The translations under genes were made by a program, and so were the position numbers. DNA of 64,000 bases, taken from Anadara kagoshimensis (lineage: Eukaryota > Mollusca > Bivalvia > Arcoida > Arcidae). Below the pieces are notes generated by a model that worked only from the letters and a program-made list of their open reading frames with translations, had not been told where the DNA came from and searched no databases. How positions within the stretch are numbered: position 1 is the first letter of the stretch; each line of letters begins with the position of its first letter. The DNA is taken from assembly GCA_021292105.1 (NCBI GenBank), contig CM037872.1:10566791-10630790 (forward strand). Direction: 5' to 3'. Positions 34,672 through 44,439 of this stretch are shown in pieces.

Positions 34672-34712
<41 letters not shown>
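34672..34712. repeat. (TA)n microsatellite
   Basis: About 18-20 TA units, ten bases after the candidate donor at 34661. Confidence 0.92.
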
Positions 34713-34714
<2 letters not shown>

Positions 34715-34719
34715 TTCTA

Positions 34720-35900
34720 TGTGTAAATGTCGTTTCATAATTTTGAACCTCTACCATTTTAAAATTTCATTTTAATTACAAAAAAATCTGTATTACCATA
34801 ATTAAGAAGATGTTTTTAACATGTAATAGTTGTTTCATAATTTGGAACCTCTACAGTTACATTTTCCATTTTGATTATGAAAACCTGTATTGATTAAGAA
34901 GAAGTTTTGAACATGTCTTTAATAAAATAATTTTTTCAAATGTAAATGGTGTTTGATGGGTTTTGGACGGAAAAGGGAGAGGGTATAAAAGGAACTCTTT
35001 AAACTATAAATAGTAATTATTTTATTTCTCATAATTTGTAGTTGCAAAAAATATTTGGGTATGAAAAATTACAATACATATTTATATTTATTAACACCAG
35101 TATATTAGCATTACAACAAATATGTTTAAGTATTACCATAATCCTTCCATGTTTTTGGACCCTTTATGTTTTCGAACACCCTAATTTTGAAATTTCAATA
35201 GTTTTCAAATTTCCTTTAATTTCATATGGCAATTTCTGCCGCTAAATCGCACCGGGTTTTTGCTGGAACTCACCAGGAACATGCAATACACATTGCTTAT
35301 ATTTAATATTGAATAAAAACAAGAGGTTGTTTTGTTGTTTATTTACTTTAAAATTTGTTATTTTTAACCCGCATTTTTCCAAATATTTAATTTTCAAATT
35401 TCCTCTAAGTTCCCCGACATTTGAAAATGAAATAATTAAAATTTGTACGAAATCATGGAGGGATTAAATTGTAATGGTAATTTTATTTTATCTTGCATAA
35501 TTACACGAAGAGGTTTTTTAGTAAATATATTTATATATTTGTATTACAGTACTTACATTTTGCCTAAATTACTTTCTTTTATTTGGGTTTCATGTTTTTG
35601 TACAGGCTCTCAAATATTCACAACAAAACCATTTAAGATTACGTAATATTGTATTTGTTGATGAGAGAAGTGCGAAGTTATTTTGTAAATAGGTGATTTA
35701 AAAATAGTTAAAAAATGAAATTAGTTTTGCAAAACATATATGCAGTCCACTTGAAATTGAAGTGTTTTGTAGGATACTCAAGCTCTATAGAATTTTAAAA
35801 TAGATTTAGATTTTTGATTTAATTACGATAAAGATAATGGTTCTTCAAAACATGCTGGAGCATAGGTATTATGCTGTATTTTTAACATTCACTTGGTGAA
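34720..35900. other. AT-rich non-coding sequence with a local duplication
   Basis: GTCGTTTCATAATTTTGAAC (about 34727) and GTTGTTTCATAATTTGGAAC (about 34828) head a duplicated block of about 100 bp. The rest, to 35900, shows nothing. Confidence 0.4.
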
Positions 35901-36110
35901 GATCGGTTTTCTCTTGGCACTCAGGTTTCCTCCACCATACCTGAACTGATCAGTAGCCTCGGTGGCCAAGCGGTCTAAAGCTAGTGCATATGGATAACAT
36001 TGCCTCTTACCACCTAAGTTCAATTCTACCTGGGTCTGTGGTTTTCTCCAGGTGCTCTGGTTTCCTCCACCATACCTGAACTGACAACCTCATTATAAGT
36101 GCATGTATGT
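35900..36110 (+). mobile_element. SINE-3 copy with duplicated module
   Basis: The head GCCTCGGTGGCCAAGCGGTC, then CCTAAGTTCAATTCTACC and GGTTTCCTCCACCATACCTG; the last block also precedes the head (35928-35948). Confidence 0.7.
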
Positions 36111-36139
36111 ACACATACTCAGAGACACAGACATACAGG

Positions 36140-36198
36140 CATACTTGCACAAACACACACACCACACACACACACACACACCACACACACACACACAG
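36140..36198. repeat. (CA)n microsatellite
   Basis: Short CA tracts with CCAC interruptions. Confidence 0.9.
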
Positions 36199-36239
36199 TT
36201 AATCTCTTAATACAAAGCTGAGATAACCACCCAGAAGTT

Positions 36240-36640
36240 ACAGGGATAATCCAGAATTGATTCATTGTTTCCTCAGGAAGTTATTCCGTTAAGACAGTGT
36301 CCGAGGTTCAAGTGTTTTCACGGACACGATCTCGAGTGTTTTCTTGGACATTGAGTTTAAACTTACTACAACCTTGACGTTACAAAATTACTAAAATGGC
36401 AGGAAATGAAAATGAATATTGTATAATGCCTTAGCTTTGACGTCATTTTTAAAGCGTCTTTTAAGTGGACTATCAAGCTTTAATTGAAAATTGCAGTAAA
36501 ATGTTGTAAATATTTTGTCACCTCAAGTGTTACAGGATGACAGTGTGTTCATATATCACACGTATATTTATGTAATTATTAAATGATGGGTTTCCTCTCT
36601 GTTTCTTGGAAAAAATGATGTATTTGTCCTTAATTTGGGT
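36240..36640. other. Non-repetitive intron sequence
   Basis: It contains a TGACGTCA octamer at 36438-36445. Nothing else recognised. Confidence 0.3.

Positions 36641-36644
<4 letters not shown>

Positions 36645-36676
<32 letters not shown>
36645..36676. repeat. Poly(T) run
   Basis: About 32 T residues. It could be the poly(A) tail of an old minus-strand insertion, but no body could be matched. Confidence 0.9.
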
Positions 36677-36677
<1 letters not shown>

Positions 36678-36744
36678 TCGCAAGATAAGAGTTTTTTTTA
36701 TCTTGAGCCAGATGGATATAGGGATATAGTAATGCATTTTCTCT

Positions 36745-37080
36745 GGTCAACTGTCCCTCTTTCCATGTGTCTGTGTGTCACATTTATTCTCCTGGCTTGT
36801 TTTTTTTCCTTTTTCTCCAGATGAAAGTGTTTCCATTATCCCTCATTTAAAAATTGTTATAGGATATAGTAATACATTATGTCTGACCATTTGTCCTTCT
36901 GTCTGTCCATGTGTCTATGTGTCACATTCTTTGACGGGTTCTCCAATACTGTCCATCAGATACTAGTGAAACTTTACAGGAATGATCAGTAAGGTGTAGT
37001 TGTGCATATCTTTTTCCTGTTCTCATTAGGTTCATTGGTGTTTCTAGGAGTTATGGCCCTTTGAATACCTTTCATTGGGC
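36745..37080. repeat. Decayed dispersed element (TTCTGTCTGTCCATGTGTC type)
   Basis: TCTGTGTGTCACATT and TCTATGTGTCACATTCT are repeated at 36769 and 36912, and a GGAGTTATGGCCCTTTGAA motif is also seen at 61866. Ends unclear. Confidence 0.45.
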
Positions 37081-37319
37081 AGGGGATCTTGCTTTTGTTG
37101 AAAGCTCTTTTTCGTCTGTAAATATAGATGCAATTTGTTCTAAATGGGTAAATTAATTTAATCAACCATTTATACACTGCCATTTTGACAAAAGTTGACA
37201 TGTACTGTACATATCATGTAATTAACACGAAATTGACAGCTTTAAAATTGCACTTTGGCTGTTGCTATGGTTACCAAAGCATGTACATTTCAAAAGACCT
37301 TTGGCTTTCATTTCTAAAT

Positions 37320-37945
37320 TTATGCTTAAGAAAAGAACATTTCTAGATTTATGCTGTTTTCTTGAGAAAAGAACATTTCTAAATTTATGCTGTTTTCTTG
37401 AGAAAAGAACATTTCTAGATTTATGCTGTTTTCTTGAGAATAGAACATTTCTATATTTATGCTGTTTCTTGAGAAAAGAACATTTCTAATTTTATGCTGT
37501 TTTCTTGAGAAAAGAACATTTCTAGATTTATGCTGTTTTCTTGAGAAAAGAACATTTCTAAATTTATGCTGTTTTCTTGAGAAAAGAACATTTCTAATTT
37601 TATGCTGTTTTCTTGAGAAAAGAACATTTCTAAATTTATGCTGTTTTCTTGAGAAAAGAACATTTCTAGATTTATGCTGTTTTCTTGAGAAAAGAACATT
37701 TCTAAATTTATGCTGTTTTCTTGAGAAAAGAACATTTCTAGATTTATGCTGTTTTCTTGAGAATAGAACATTTCTATATTTATGCTGTTTCTTGAGAAAA
37801 GAACATTTCTAATTTTATGCTGTTTTCTTGAGAAAAGAACATTTCTAGATTTATGCTGTTTTCTTGAGAATAGAACATTTCTATATTTATGCTGTTTCTT
37901 GAGAAAAGAACATTTCTAATTTGATGCTGTTTTCTTGAGAAAAGA
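37320..37945. repeat. 36-bp tandem array, about 17 units
   Basis: Units read AACATTTCTAGATTTATGCT, GTTTTCTTGAGAAAAG with very few changes (TAGA/TAAA/TAAT alternatives and a one-base shortened unit at two or three places). Period 36 is divisible by three, so long frames exist on both strands; they are not genes. Confidence 0.97.
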
Positions 37946-38044
37946 ACAATTACTACCACCTGTTAGTCAGACCTTGGCTGGGGTTCAAACCCATGACTTC
38001 CCACATGCGAATCCAGCACTACACCAACTAAGCTATTGTAGTGG
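37945..38044 (-). mobile_element. SINE-1 head fragment
   Basis: The minus strand reads CCACTACAATAGCTTAGTTG, GTGGGAAGTCATGGGTTTGA, ACCCCAGCC. It lies 165 bp before HDAC exon B. Confidence 0.65.
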
Positions 38045-38208
38045 TAAAACCAGTATTAGAAGTAGCATGTGTCATAAATCATGTAATATATAGGTTTAAG
38101 ATTAAGAGTCAAATCTTTTACATTTTACAGTTTGTTCTGTGACAGCCACTCGCTTAATTTTCTCCTACAAAAAATTCTGAAATGTGTTATTTATTTTTTA
38201 TTTTTCAG

Positions 38209-38432
38209 AAATCAACCAGTCCCCATTAGCTTCGCCAGTGCTGAGTCGTCCAGCAGTGGGCAGTGTCAACAGTGAACTAATGCACGACCAACAACTACAA
38301 CAACAGATTGCCAGCTTAAAGCACCAACAAGAACTACAGCAACAACTTCTGTTACAACAGTTTAGACAACAACAACAGCAGCTGGCCCAGGAACATGAGA
38401 AACAGATGCAGGAACATATTAAAGTTAATATG
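38209..38432 (+). CDS. HDAC4: Class IIa HDAC, exon B: glutamine-rich N-terminal domain
   Basis: This exon has 224 bp between acceptor TTTTTCAG and donor AATATG|GTGAGT. It completes residue 22 and encodes residues 23-96. Residues 23-47 are Ser/Pro-containing (SPLASPVLSRP). Residues 48-93 form a Gln-rich helix with regular Leu positions (DQQLQQQ, SLKHQQELQQQ, QLAQEHEKQMQEHIK). In HDAC4 and its relatives this domain is a long helix that self-associates and serves as a corepressor platform in the nucleus. The ending QxQEHIK corresponds to the conserved Q-L-H/Q-E-H-I-K of vertebrate HDAC4/9. The reading frame continues past the donor for only a few codons. The exon follows a 19.7 kb intron. I am very confident of the family; orthology to one vertebrate paralog cannot be assigned because invertebrates usually have a single class IIa gene. 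Confidence 0.95.
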
Positions 38433-38689
38433 GTGAGTCTTGTTCTAGTATAAAGTTCTTAACGGTATCATGGATGTCAGTTTGCTTAATTTAGGGACGA
38501 TAACGGACCTAAATGAATCCCAGTCTTACAAAACATTAACAAAGAATGAACCAAACCAAAGCACAGAAAGAAAACAACATCATCAACAAGTATAAAGATT
38601 AAAAAAAGAAAAAAAAAAAAACAAAACAAAACAAAAGCAGGATGCCAAAGTTTGGTGCTATGAAGGGATTTAGTGAAACAGATTTTGGA

Positions 38690-39070
38690 ACTTTACAATA
38701 CTGTGATAATAAGCAAGGTGGCAACGTTATCGAGGGGCCATTATAACAAAATTTACTGTACTATAATTTCATGTTGGACAGTAAAACCTCTGTTAATCAC
38801 AAAAATTATTGAGGGGCTTATAATTAGGTTTAGCTGTGGGGATAAGCAAGCAAGGGGCAAAGTTACTAAGGGCCATTATAATAAGGTTTTGGTGTACTCT
38901 AGCAAAAAGTGGGGGCAGAGTTATTGAAGAGTTTGATAAGGAGTTGTTACTGTGGGGATAAGCAAGCAAGAGGCAAAGTTATTAAGGGACATTACAATGA
39001 GGTTTTTATGTACTCTAGCAATAAGTGGAGGGCAGAGTTGCTGAAGGGCATTATAACAAAGTACTGTAAT
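38690..39070 (+). repeat. AATAAGCAAGGTGGCAACGT minisatellite, locus 4
   Basis: Six or seven degenerate units contain GGGGCCATTATAACAAAATT, GGGGATAAGCAAGCAAGNGG and TACTCTAGCAATAAGTGG. Same orientation as the other three loci. Confidence 0.85.
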
Positions 39071-39079
39071 ACGATGCTC

Positions 39080-39885
39080 TATTTATTTTATATGTCAATG
39101 TTTGGTGGTCCGGGCCTACTCTGGGCCAATTATACACAGGTACACATAGACCCATTACCATTTCAAGCGTCATAAAGTGATACACTCCTAACATCAAAGA
39201 AAGTGCCTGTAACTTTATATATTTGCTTATTGCCCTATTAATGGAAATTATTGCAGTTTGCGCAATTTTAACGGCAATTTTCTAACGAAATGTATAAATA
39301 TGATGATCATTATAAAATTTATGCAGTTGATGTTAAATGCATATATATTTTTAAAGTTTAAATAAAGAACATTTTAAAATAAAGTTTATGGTTAAATATT
39401 GGCAATTATTTCTTCAATACCAGTATTTAATTTTTAATGTTTGTATAAAATGTATATTTTCTGCACATTTCAACACAAGCACTTAAAGTGTGATAAGAAA
39501 GATATTTTATATGAAAGCCATTAATAAATTTAAATATTTGTACTAAATAGGGTGGTTTTTTCGCACACATTTACCAAATATATTTTCCTCATGTTAGATA
39601 TTAGTTTTGCAATAGTTGAATGTATTAATATTTAATATCGAGTATATGAGTTTTTTATCATTTATCAGTTACCGGTACTTGCTATTTTTAAGAATTAAAT
39701 TACCTCATAAATTAAAACAATTAAAAAATTTTCTTATCAGAAATTATGAAATATGGAATTTCATGTGAACTGATGATCATTTAAGTACTGTTTGGGTGAA
39801 AAATGCAAGAATTTGTAATAATTTGATAAATTAAAAATTCATTATGATTGCCAATCGAAAAGTATGAAATTTTTTATGTGTACTG
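39080..39885. other. AT-rich non-coding sequence
   Basis: No feature recognised. Confidence 0.4.
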
Positions 39886-39886
39886 T

Positions 39887-40140
39887 ATAGGCATACACCA
39901 TTGACTAGTCTGTTTGACCTTTCATTAGGAATATTCATATATACAAGGGTTCACCCAAGTCATGGGTAGTGTTAGGATTAGCAGGTAATTATAAACTAGT
40001 GTATACACAAGACACTAGATTAGTGCTCTTGTTATGTAGACGAAATAAAAGCGTATGTTCCCTATACATAAATACTGTGACTGGTCTGTGATAAATGTTT
40101 GAATTAAAGGTCAACCAGACAGGTCAAAGTTGTCTACCTA
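39887..40140. mobile_element. MITE family B, copy 3
   Basis: It runs from TATAGGCATACACCATTGAC, TAGTCTGTTTGACCTTTCAT to AAAGGTCAACCAGACAGGTC, AAAGTTGTCTACCTA. The 254-bp unit has the clearest inverted ends of the family. Confidence 0.82.
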
Positions 40141-40544
40141 GAAATAAATAAATAAGTAATAAAAAATGATAAATAAATAATCAATCAAGCAAATAAATAA
40201 ACAAACAAACAAACAAATAAATTAAAATACTAAATAGAATTTTAAAAATAATGGTGGTTTTCATTCACATGAGTATGAATAATGAAGTTTTATTGTAAAC
40301 TGACATGATATATTAATTTTTAGATGCAAATGTTTAAATATAATTTTCCATAAAAGAACGAGAAAAAAAAACCAATAATAGTGAAAATCATGGTGGTAGT
40401 TTTGGGAATATGAATGTTAATGGAAAAACATTTTTTTTAAAACAACTGCAGAACTTGGATAGAAAAAATGCCATTTTCACTGCATGCTTACTCAAAGCCA
40501 TCACGTGTTCCCATCAGATGAAATTTTACTTTGCCTTTCAGAGA

Positions 40545-40720
40545 AAATGGCAGATATTAATTTTGAGTTTCCGTCCTTCCTTTCTTTTGTCCATCCTTCC
40601 ATCCATCTGAAATTCTTGTCTGTGTTAACTCTCCAAAACTATGAAGCACTATTTCACGAAACTTGGTGAAAGTATCAACATAGATAGGAGATGTGCATAT
40701 CATTAACCTGACTTGAGTGG
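40545..40720 (+). repeat. Dispersed CCATCTGAAATTCTTGTCTG element, copy 1
   Basis: CCATCCATCTGAAATTCTTG, AAAACTATGAAGCACTATTT and ACGAAACTTGGTG recur at 61680-61835. The family is unknown. Confidence 0.7.
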
Positions 40721-41320
40721 TGTTTATGTACAGGCCCCAGTTTCACAATAATTCCTTGGCTAAGATTTTTCTTCACTTAAATATAGCAAACTTTGGTAAT
40801 CTTTTTCGGGACTACTGATTTATATTTTTGTCTAAACTAAATACAAATATTTTAATCTAGAAATTATCTTAAAATTGACGCTTAAATTCTTTAATATCTT
40901 GGAAATTAAAAAAAAATTATAAAGACTTGAAATTTTGCAAAATTTAAGTTAAATGGCCAGGTTTAACTGTATTAGGGCTTTTTGGTACTTTGATTAAAAG
41001 TACAGTAGTAAGAAACAACTAGTATTTACACTGGTCAGTGGAAATAGTTTACACGTACTTAGCGCAGAGTACTTGGGTGAAAAAAAGTCCTAAATATTGA
41101 CTTAGTGTCCACAAATATTGACCTAATATAATTACGTAGGAAGCTAATTAAATGGCATAGAAAAAATTCTATTGACATAATTAAAAATTTCTTCTAAGGT
41201 AAAGACTCAAACTTAAAGCCAGGCATTCTGTGAGATCCGGATAACCTACTGACCTCGAGATACACGTGTAAAAGTATTTGGGGTTTGAGGACATTCAAAT
41301 TATTATTTTCATTATACATA

Positions 41321-41537
41321 TACAGTACAGACCAGTCGAAAGTTTAACACTGGGCTCACGAAAAAGAATCTCGGCTCCGCTGCTAAGAAGGATAGCTAGT
41401 GGTGGAAAAGCTGCTAAAAGATATGTAGCAGTTGGCGATAAACTGTCAAGACACAGCGAACGTGGGGTCAAATGAAGCCGCCGATCCGGCATTAATTTGT
41501 TAGGTTAGTGTTAAACTTTCGACAGGTCTGTACTGTA
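41321..41537. mobile_element. MITE family A, copy 2
   Basis: TACAGTACAGACCAGTCGAA, AGTTTAACACT on the left and AGTGTTAAACTTTCGACAGG, TCTGTACTGTA on the right. Length 217 bp, almost the same as copy 1, but with a different middle. Confidence 0.88.
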
Positions 41538-41699
41538 GGTTTATGATGTTTAAAACAGGCGATTTAATAATTTCATTTGTATCTGGTTAACCTAACACAT
41601 GTAAGATATAAATACATGTAATATAAATAAATACTTAATTACAAAAATAAAAAATATATTGAAATAAATAACTGAAAACTTGCTTATGTGTGATGTGAT

Positions 41700-42085
41700 G
41701 TAAAAACAACACACAACCAACCAACCATGCATTCAACAAACAAACCATGCGACCAATCGAGCAACAAACCCTGCAACTAACCATCCAAACAACTAACCGA
41801 CCATTCATGCAACCAACCACACAACCAACCAACCAAGCGACCATTCATGCAACCAACCACACAATCAACCAACTAACCGACCATTCATGCAACCAATCAC
41901 ACAACCAACAAAACAAGCGACCATTCATGCAACCAATCACACAACGAACAAAACAAGCGACCATTCATGCAATCAACCAACTAACTGACCATTCATGCAA
42001 CCAACCACACAACCAACCAAATAACCATTCATGTATCCAACCACACAACCAACCAACCAATTAACCACCTAACAAACCAACCATG
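41700..42085. repeat. CAACCAACC/CGACCATTCATGCAACC minisatellite
   Basis: Degenerate units of 40-52 bp contain CGACCATTCATGCAACCAAC and CACACAACCAACCAA. Frames through it are repeat only. Confidence 0.92.
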
Positions 42086-42689
42086 TGGTCATTCACCAAC
42101 CCACAAACCTGCCTTTTTGGTGTATATCTCAGTAAAGCAAAGTATTAATACACTAGGATTTTGTTGCGCAATCATTTCTTGATTTTAGATTTTCCTAAAC
42201 TTAAATCTTGCAAATTAAAAACCTTTATACCGGTAATTTTGTTAATTGTTAAGATATTGGGAAATTTTAGGTATCATTTTAAAGATTATGTTAGGCTTAT
42301 GAAATCTGCATTTAGTTTGGACAATTTTTTTTTATTCCTAGTTCAAAAATAAAAAAGCTTGCCAAAAATTTGCTAAATTTAAATTAAGGAAAATCTTAGT
42401 TAAGAAATGATTGTGAAACCAGGGCCAGTAGCCAGTAGCCAGCCATATCAATTATATTGCTCAATCTGTCCGAGAAATGTTTATTTAAGAGGGAGTTTAC
42501 AGTTCTGTCTATAAATAAGCCATCTTGTTAGTGCCAGTGTATAGTATTAAATCATAAAAATAAACCTATAATATAATCGGTAATCATGACAACCATGATG
42601 ATTATTGAAGGAATTCATTTAAAACTCCGTAAATTGCATTTTCTATATTTATCTGCCAAGTTCTGATATAAACAAATTTCAAAAAGAAA

Positions 42690-43090
42690 TAATTAGATTA
42701 ATTGATCTTGTTATCAGCTGGCTTATCAAATCATTATTATATTCGCAGCAGCATCTCCTACACGGAGCTCAGCTCGTTGATCAATATATTGTTATGTTCC
42801 AAACGTTTTTCTTCTATAAATACCACCCTCTACTGATGTCACACAGCTATTTTTGACGAAGAATATCTTAATTTATCTCTCCAGATTCAGAAGAGTATTA
42901 GAATACCGATTCTATTTTCGGCCTTCTGTTACTATTTTTAGCTTGTTTGTATTTTGTTTATCATTTTGAAGGTTAGATAAAAACGTTGGATATTCCAGCT
43001 ATTCCAAGCTTTCAATGTCGGATTAATCGCGATCGTGGGCCTTATTAATCTCGATCGTGCTGCGGATTCTGTCTTAAAAGATAATGGACT
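42690..43090. promoter_or_regulatory. Candidate intronic enhancer (MEF2/GATA/E-box cluster)
   Basis: This non-repetitive, moderately GC-richer island in the intron before exon C contains TTATCAGCTG (GATA plus E-box, 42711-42720), CTATTTTTAG (perfect MEF2, 42932-42941), two near matches CTATAAATAC (42814) and CTATTTTTGA (42848), and a mirrored TAATCGCGATCGTGGGCC...TAATCTCGATCGTG pair near 43025-43060. Enhancer function is inferred. Confidence 0.3.
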
Positions 43091-43099
43091 TATTTAAGA

Positions 43100-43605
43100 T
43101 TTTCAATCCAGATTTATTCCATTAATATTGATTAATTTTTTCCTCTTAATGAGTTTCCTTGTTTTTCTGGCTGTTTTTTATCTATTTTTTTTCACTGATT
43201 TCTTAGCTAGATTATATGCAATTATATTGGGAGATTTTGTTAAATAATATTTTGTTATTTTTCCTTTCCTTCTTTTTCTGGCTGGTTATTTTTGCTCTTC
43301 ATTTTTTTTTTATAATTTCTTAGCTAAACTATATGAGATTATATTGAAAAATTATAATAATTTTTCCTCTAATTTTCTTATTTCCTTCTTTTTCTGTTTG
43401 GTTATTTTTTTTGTCTATTTTTTTTGGTATAATTTCCTAGCTATATGAGATTATATAGGAAAATAATTATGTTAAATAATATTTTTGTTATTATTTCCCT
43501 AATCTTATTTGTTTTTCATATTTTTTCTTCTTTTTTATTAGAACCAGATATTAAACTTTTCATTCAGTTTATGTACGACAAGAATTGTCATGTTTTGTCT
43601 AAAAA
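43100..43605. repeat. T-rich degenerate tandem repeat
   Basis: About three units of 110-120 bp carry TTTCTTAGCTA(G/A)A(T/C)TATATG, GATTATATTGG and CCTTCTTTTTCTG. Confidence 0.6.
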
Positions 43606-43617
43606 TAAATAAATAGA

Positions 43618-43648
<31 letters not shown>

Positions 43649-43655
43649 AAATCAA
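43606..43655. repeat. (AAAT)n microsatellite
   Basis: About ten AAAT units. Confidence 0.92.
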
Positions 43656-43683
43656 ATGGTACAATTAAGAACTCATGGCCCCA

Positions 43684-44012
43684 AACCTCTGCGATAGTTG
43701 GTAGAGTGCTTGCTCATGAGTGGGAGGTCATGGGTTTGAACCCTGGCCAAGTCTGACCCAAGACTTGAAAGTGGGTAGTGACTGTTCTCCAAGCACTCAG
43801 CATTATGAAATAAAAGCCATGGTTCTTTCTGGTAGGAAACGAGGTCCCGTGTCACGGTAGGCATGGCATGATAAAGAACCTTGCTATATAATGCCATCAG
43901 TGCAACACAGGCAAAATTTCTGCACCTTTGCTTATAGCTGGTGATGCCTTCTCGATATAAGTGAAATATTATTGACTGGGGCATTAAACACCATTACTAA
44001 ACTCAACTCAAC
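43684..44012 (+). mobile_element. SINE-1, full length
   Basis: It runs from AACCTCTGCGATAGTTGGTA (A-box degraded), GGGTTTGAACCCTGGCC, to CATTACTAAACTCAACTCAA. It ends 150 bp before HDAC exon C. Confidence 0.87.
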
Positions 44013-44163
44013 AAGGCCCCAATCTAGTTGTAGAATCCATATCTGTAAAAGCTGTGCAATTTTGTTTAGGATGTTTTGTACACATCTAAATGCTGATGAT
44101 AATGTTTGTTTGTTGTTTGCTTCAAATTATACACATTCTTTTTTCTGTTTTTTGTTTGAACAG

Positions 44164-44299
44164 CACCTTGCCCTTCTTCAAAAGCAGCAGGAATTTTTAG
44201 AACAACAAAAGAAATTAGAAGAGCGTCATCGGTTAGAAAAAGAACTTCTTGAAAAGGAGCGTCTTGAACAGATAAAAAACAAGAAAAAAGAACAGGAGA
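44164..44299 (+). CDS. HDAC4: Class IIa HDAC, exon C: charged coiled coil after the Gln-rich domain
   Basis: This 136 bp exon has acceptor TTTGAACAG and donor GGAGA|GTAAGT. It starts at phase 0, matching exon B, and ends with one base. It encodes residues 97-141: HLALLQKQQEFLEQQKK followed by a Glu/Arg/Lys-rich helix ending IKNKKKEQE. In vertebrate HDAC4/5/9 the same place holds Q-Q-E-L-L-E-H-Q-R-K-L followed by L-K-N-K-E-K-G-K-E-S. The frame stays open into the intron until a stop at 44431-44433, so intron retention would yield a truncated protein; nothing in the sequence says that this happens. The intron that follows is 1,795 bp and mostly satellite. Confidence 0.95.
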
Positions 44300-44439
44300 G
44301 TAAGTGGCCATTTATTGACTTAGAAAAGAACCATTATATAGACCATTTATATTCAAATGACAGTTGGGAGTCTGGAATAAATAATAAACAGCTTGAATCT
44401 CCATTAGAACTTGTGATTAATTGTCAAAAATAATTTGTG

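Larger units (their letters stand above)
40733..42426. mobile_element. 1.7 kb terminal-inverted-repeat element carrying nested insertions
   Basis: The left end GGCCCCAGTTTCACAATAAT then TCCTTGGCTAAGATTTT is inverted at the right end (AAAATCTTAGTTAAGAAATG then ATTGTGAAACCAGGGCC). Similarity continues about 60-70 bp inwards. It encloses MITE A copy 2 (41321-41537) and a CAAC minisatellite. No transposase is present. The pair of ends might alternatively be two separate insertions, but spacing and symmetry favour one element. Confidence 0.72.

Noticed and set aside
37262-37812. Open frames of more than 100 codons on both strands
   Set aside because: A 36-bp tandem array without stop codons; no real protein would be encoded on both strands.
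41747-42064. 105-codon Asn/Gln/Thr-rich frame
   Set aside because: Translation of the CAACCAACC minisatellite.
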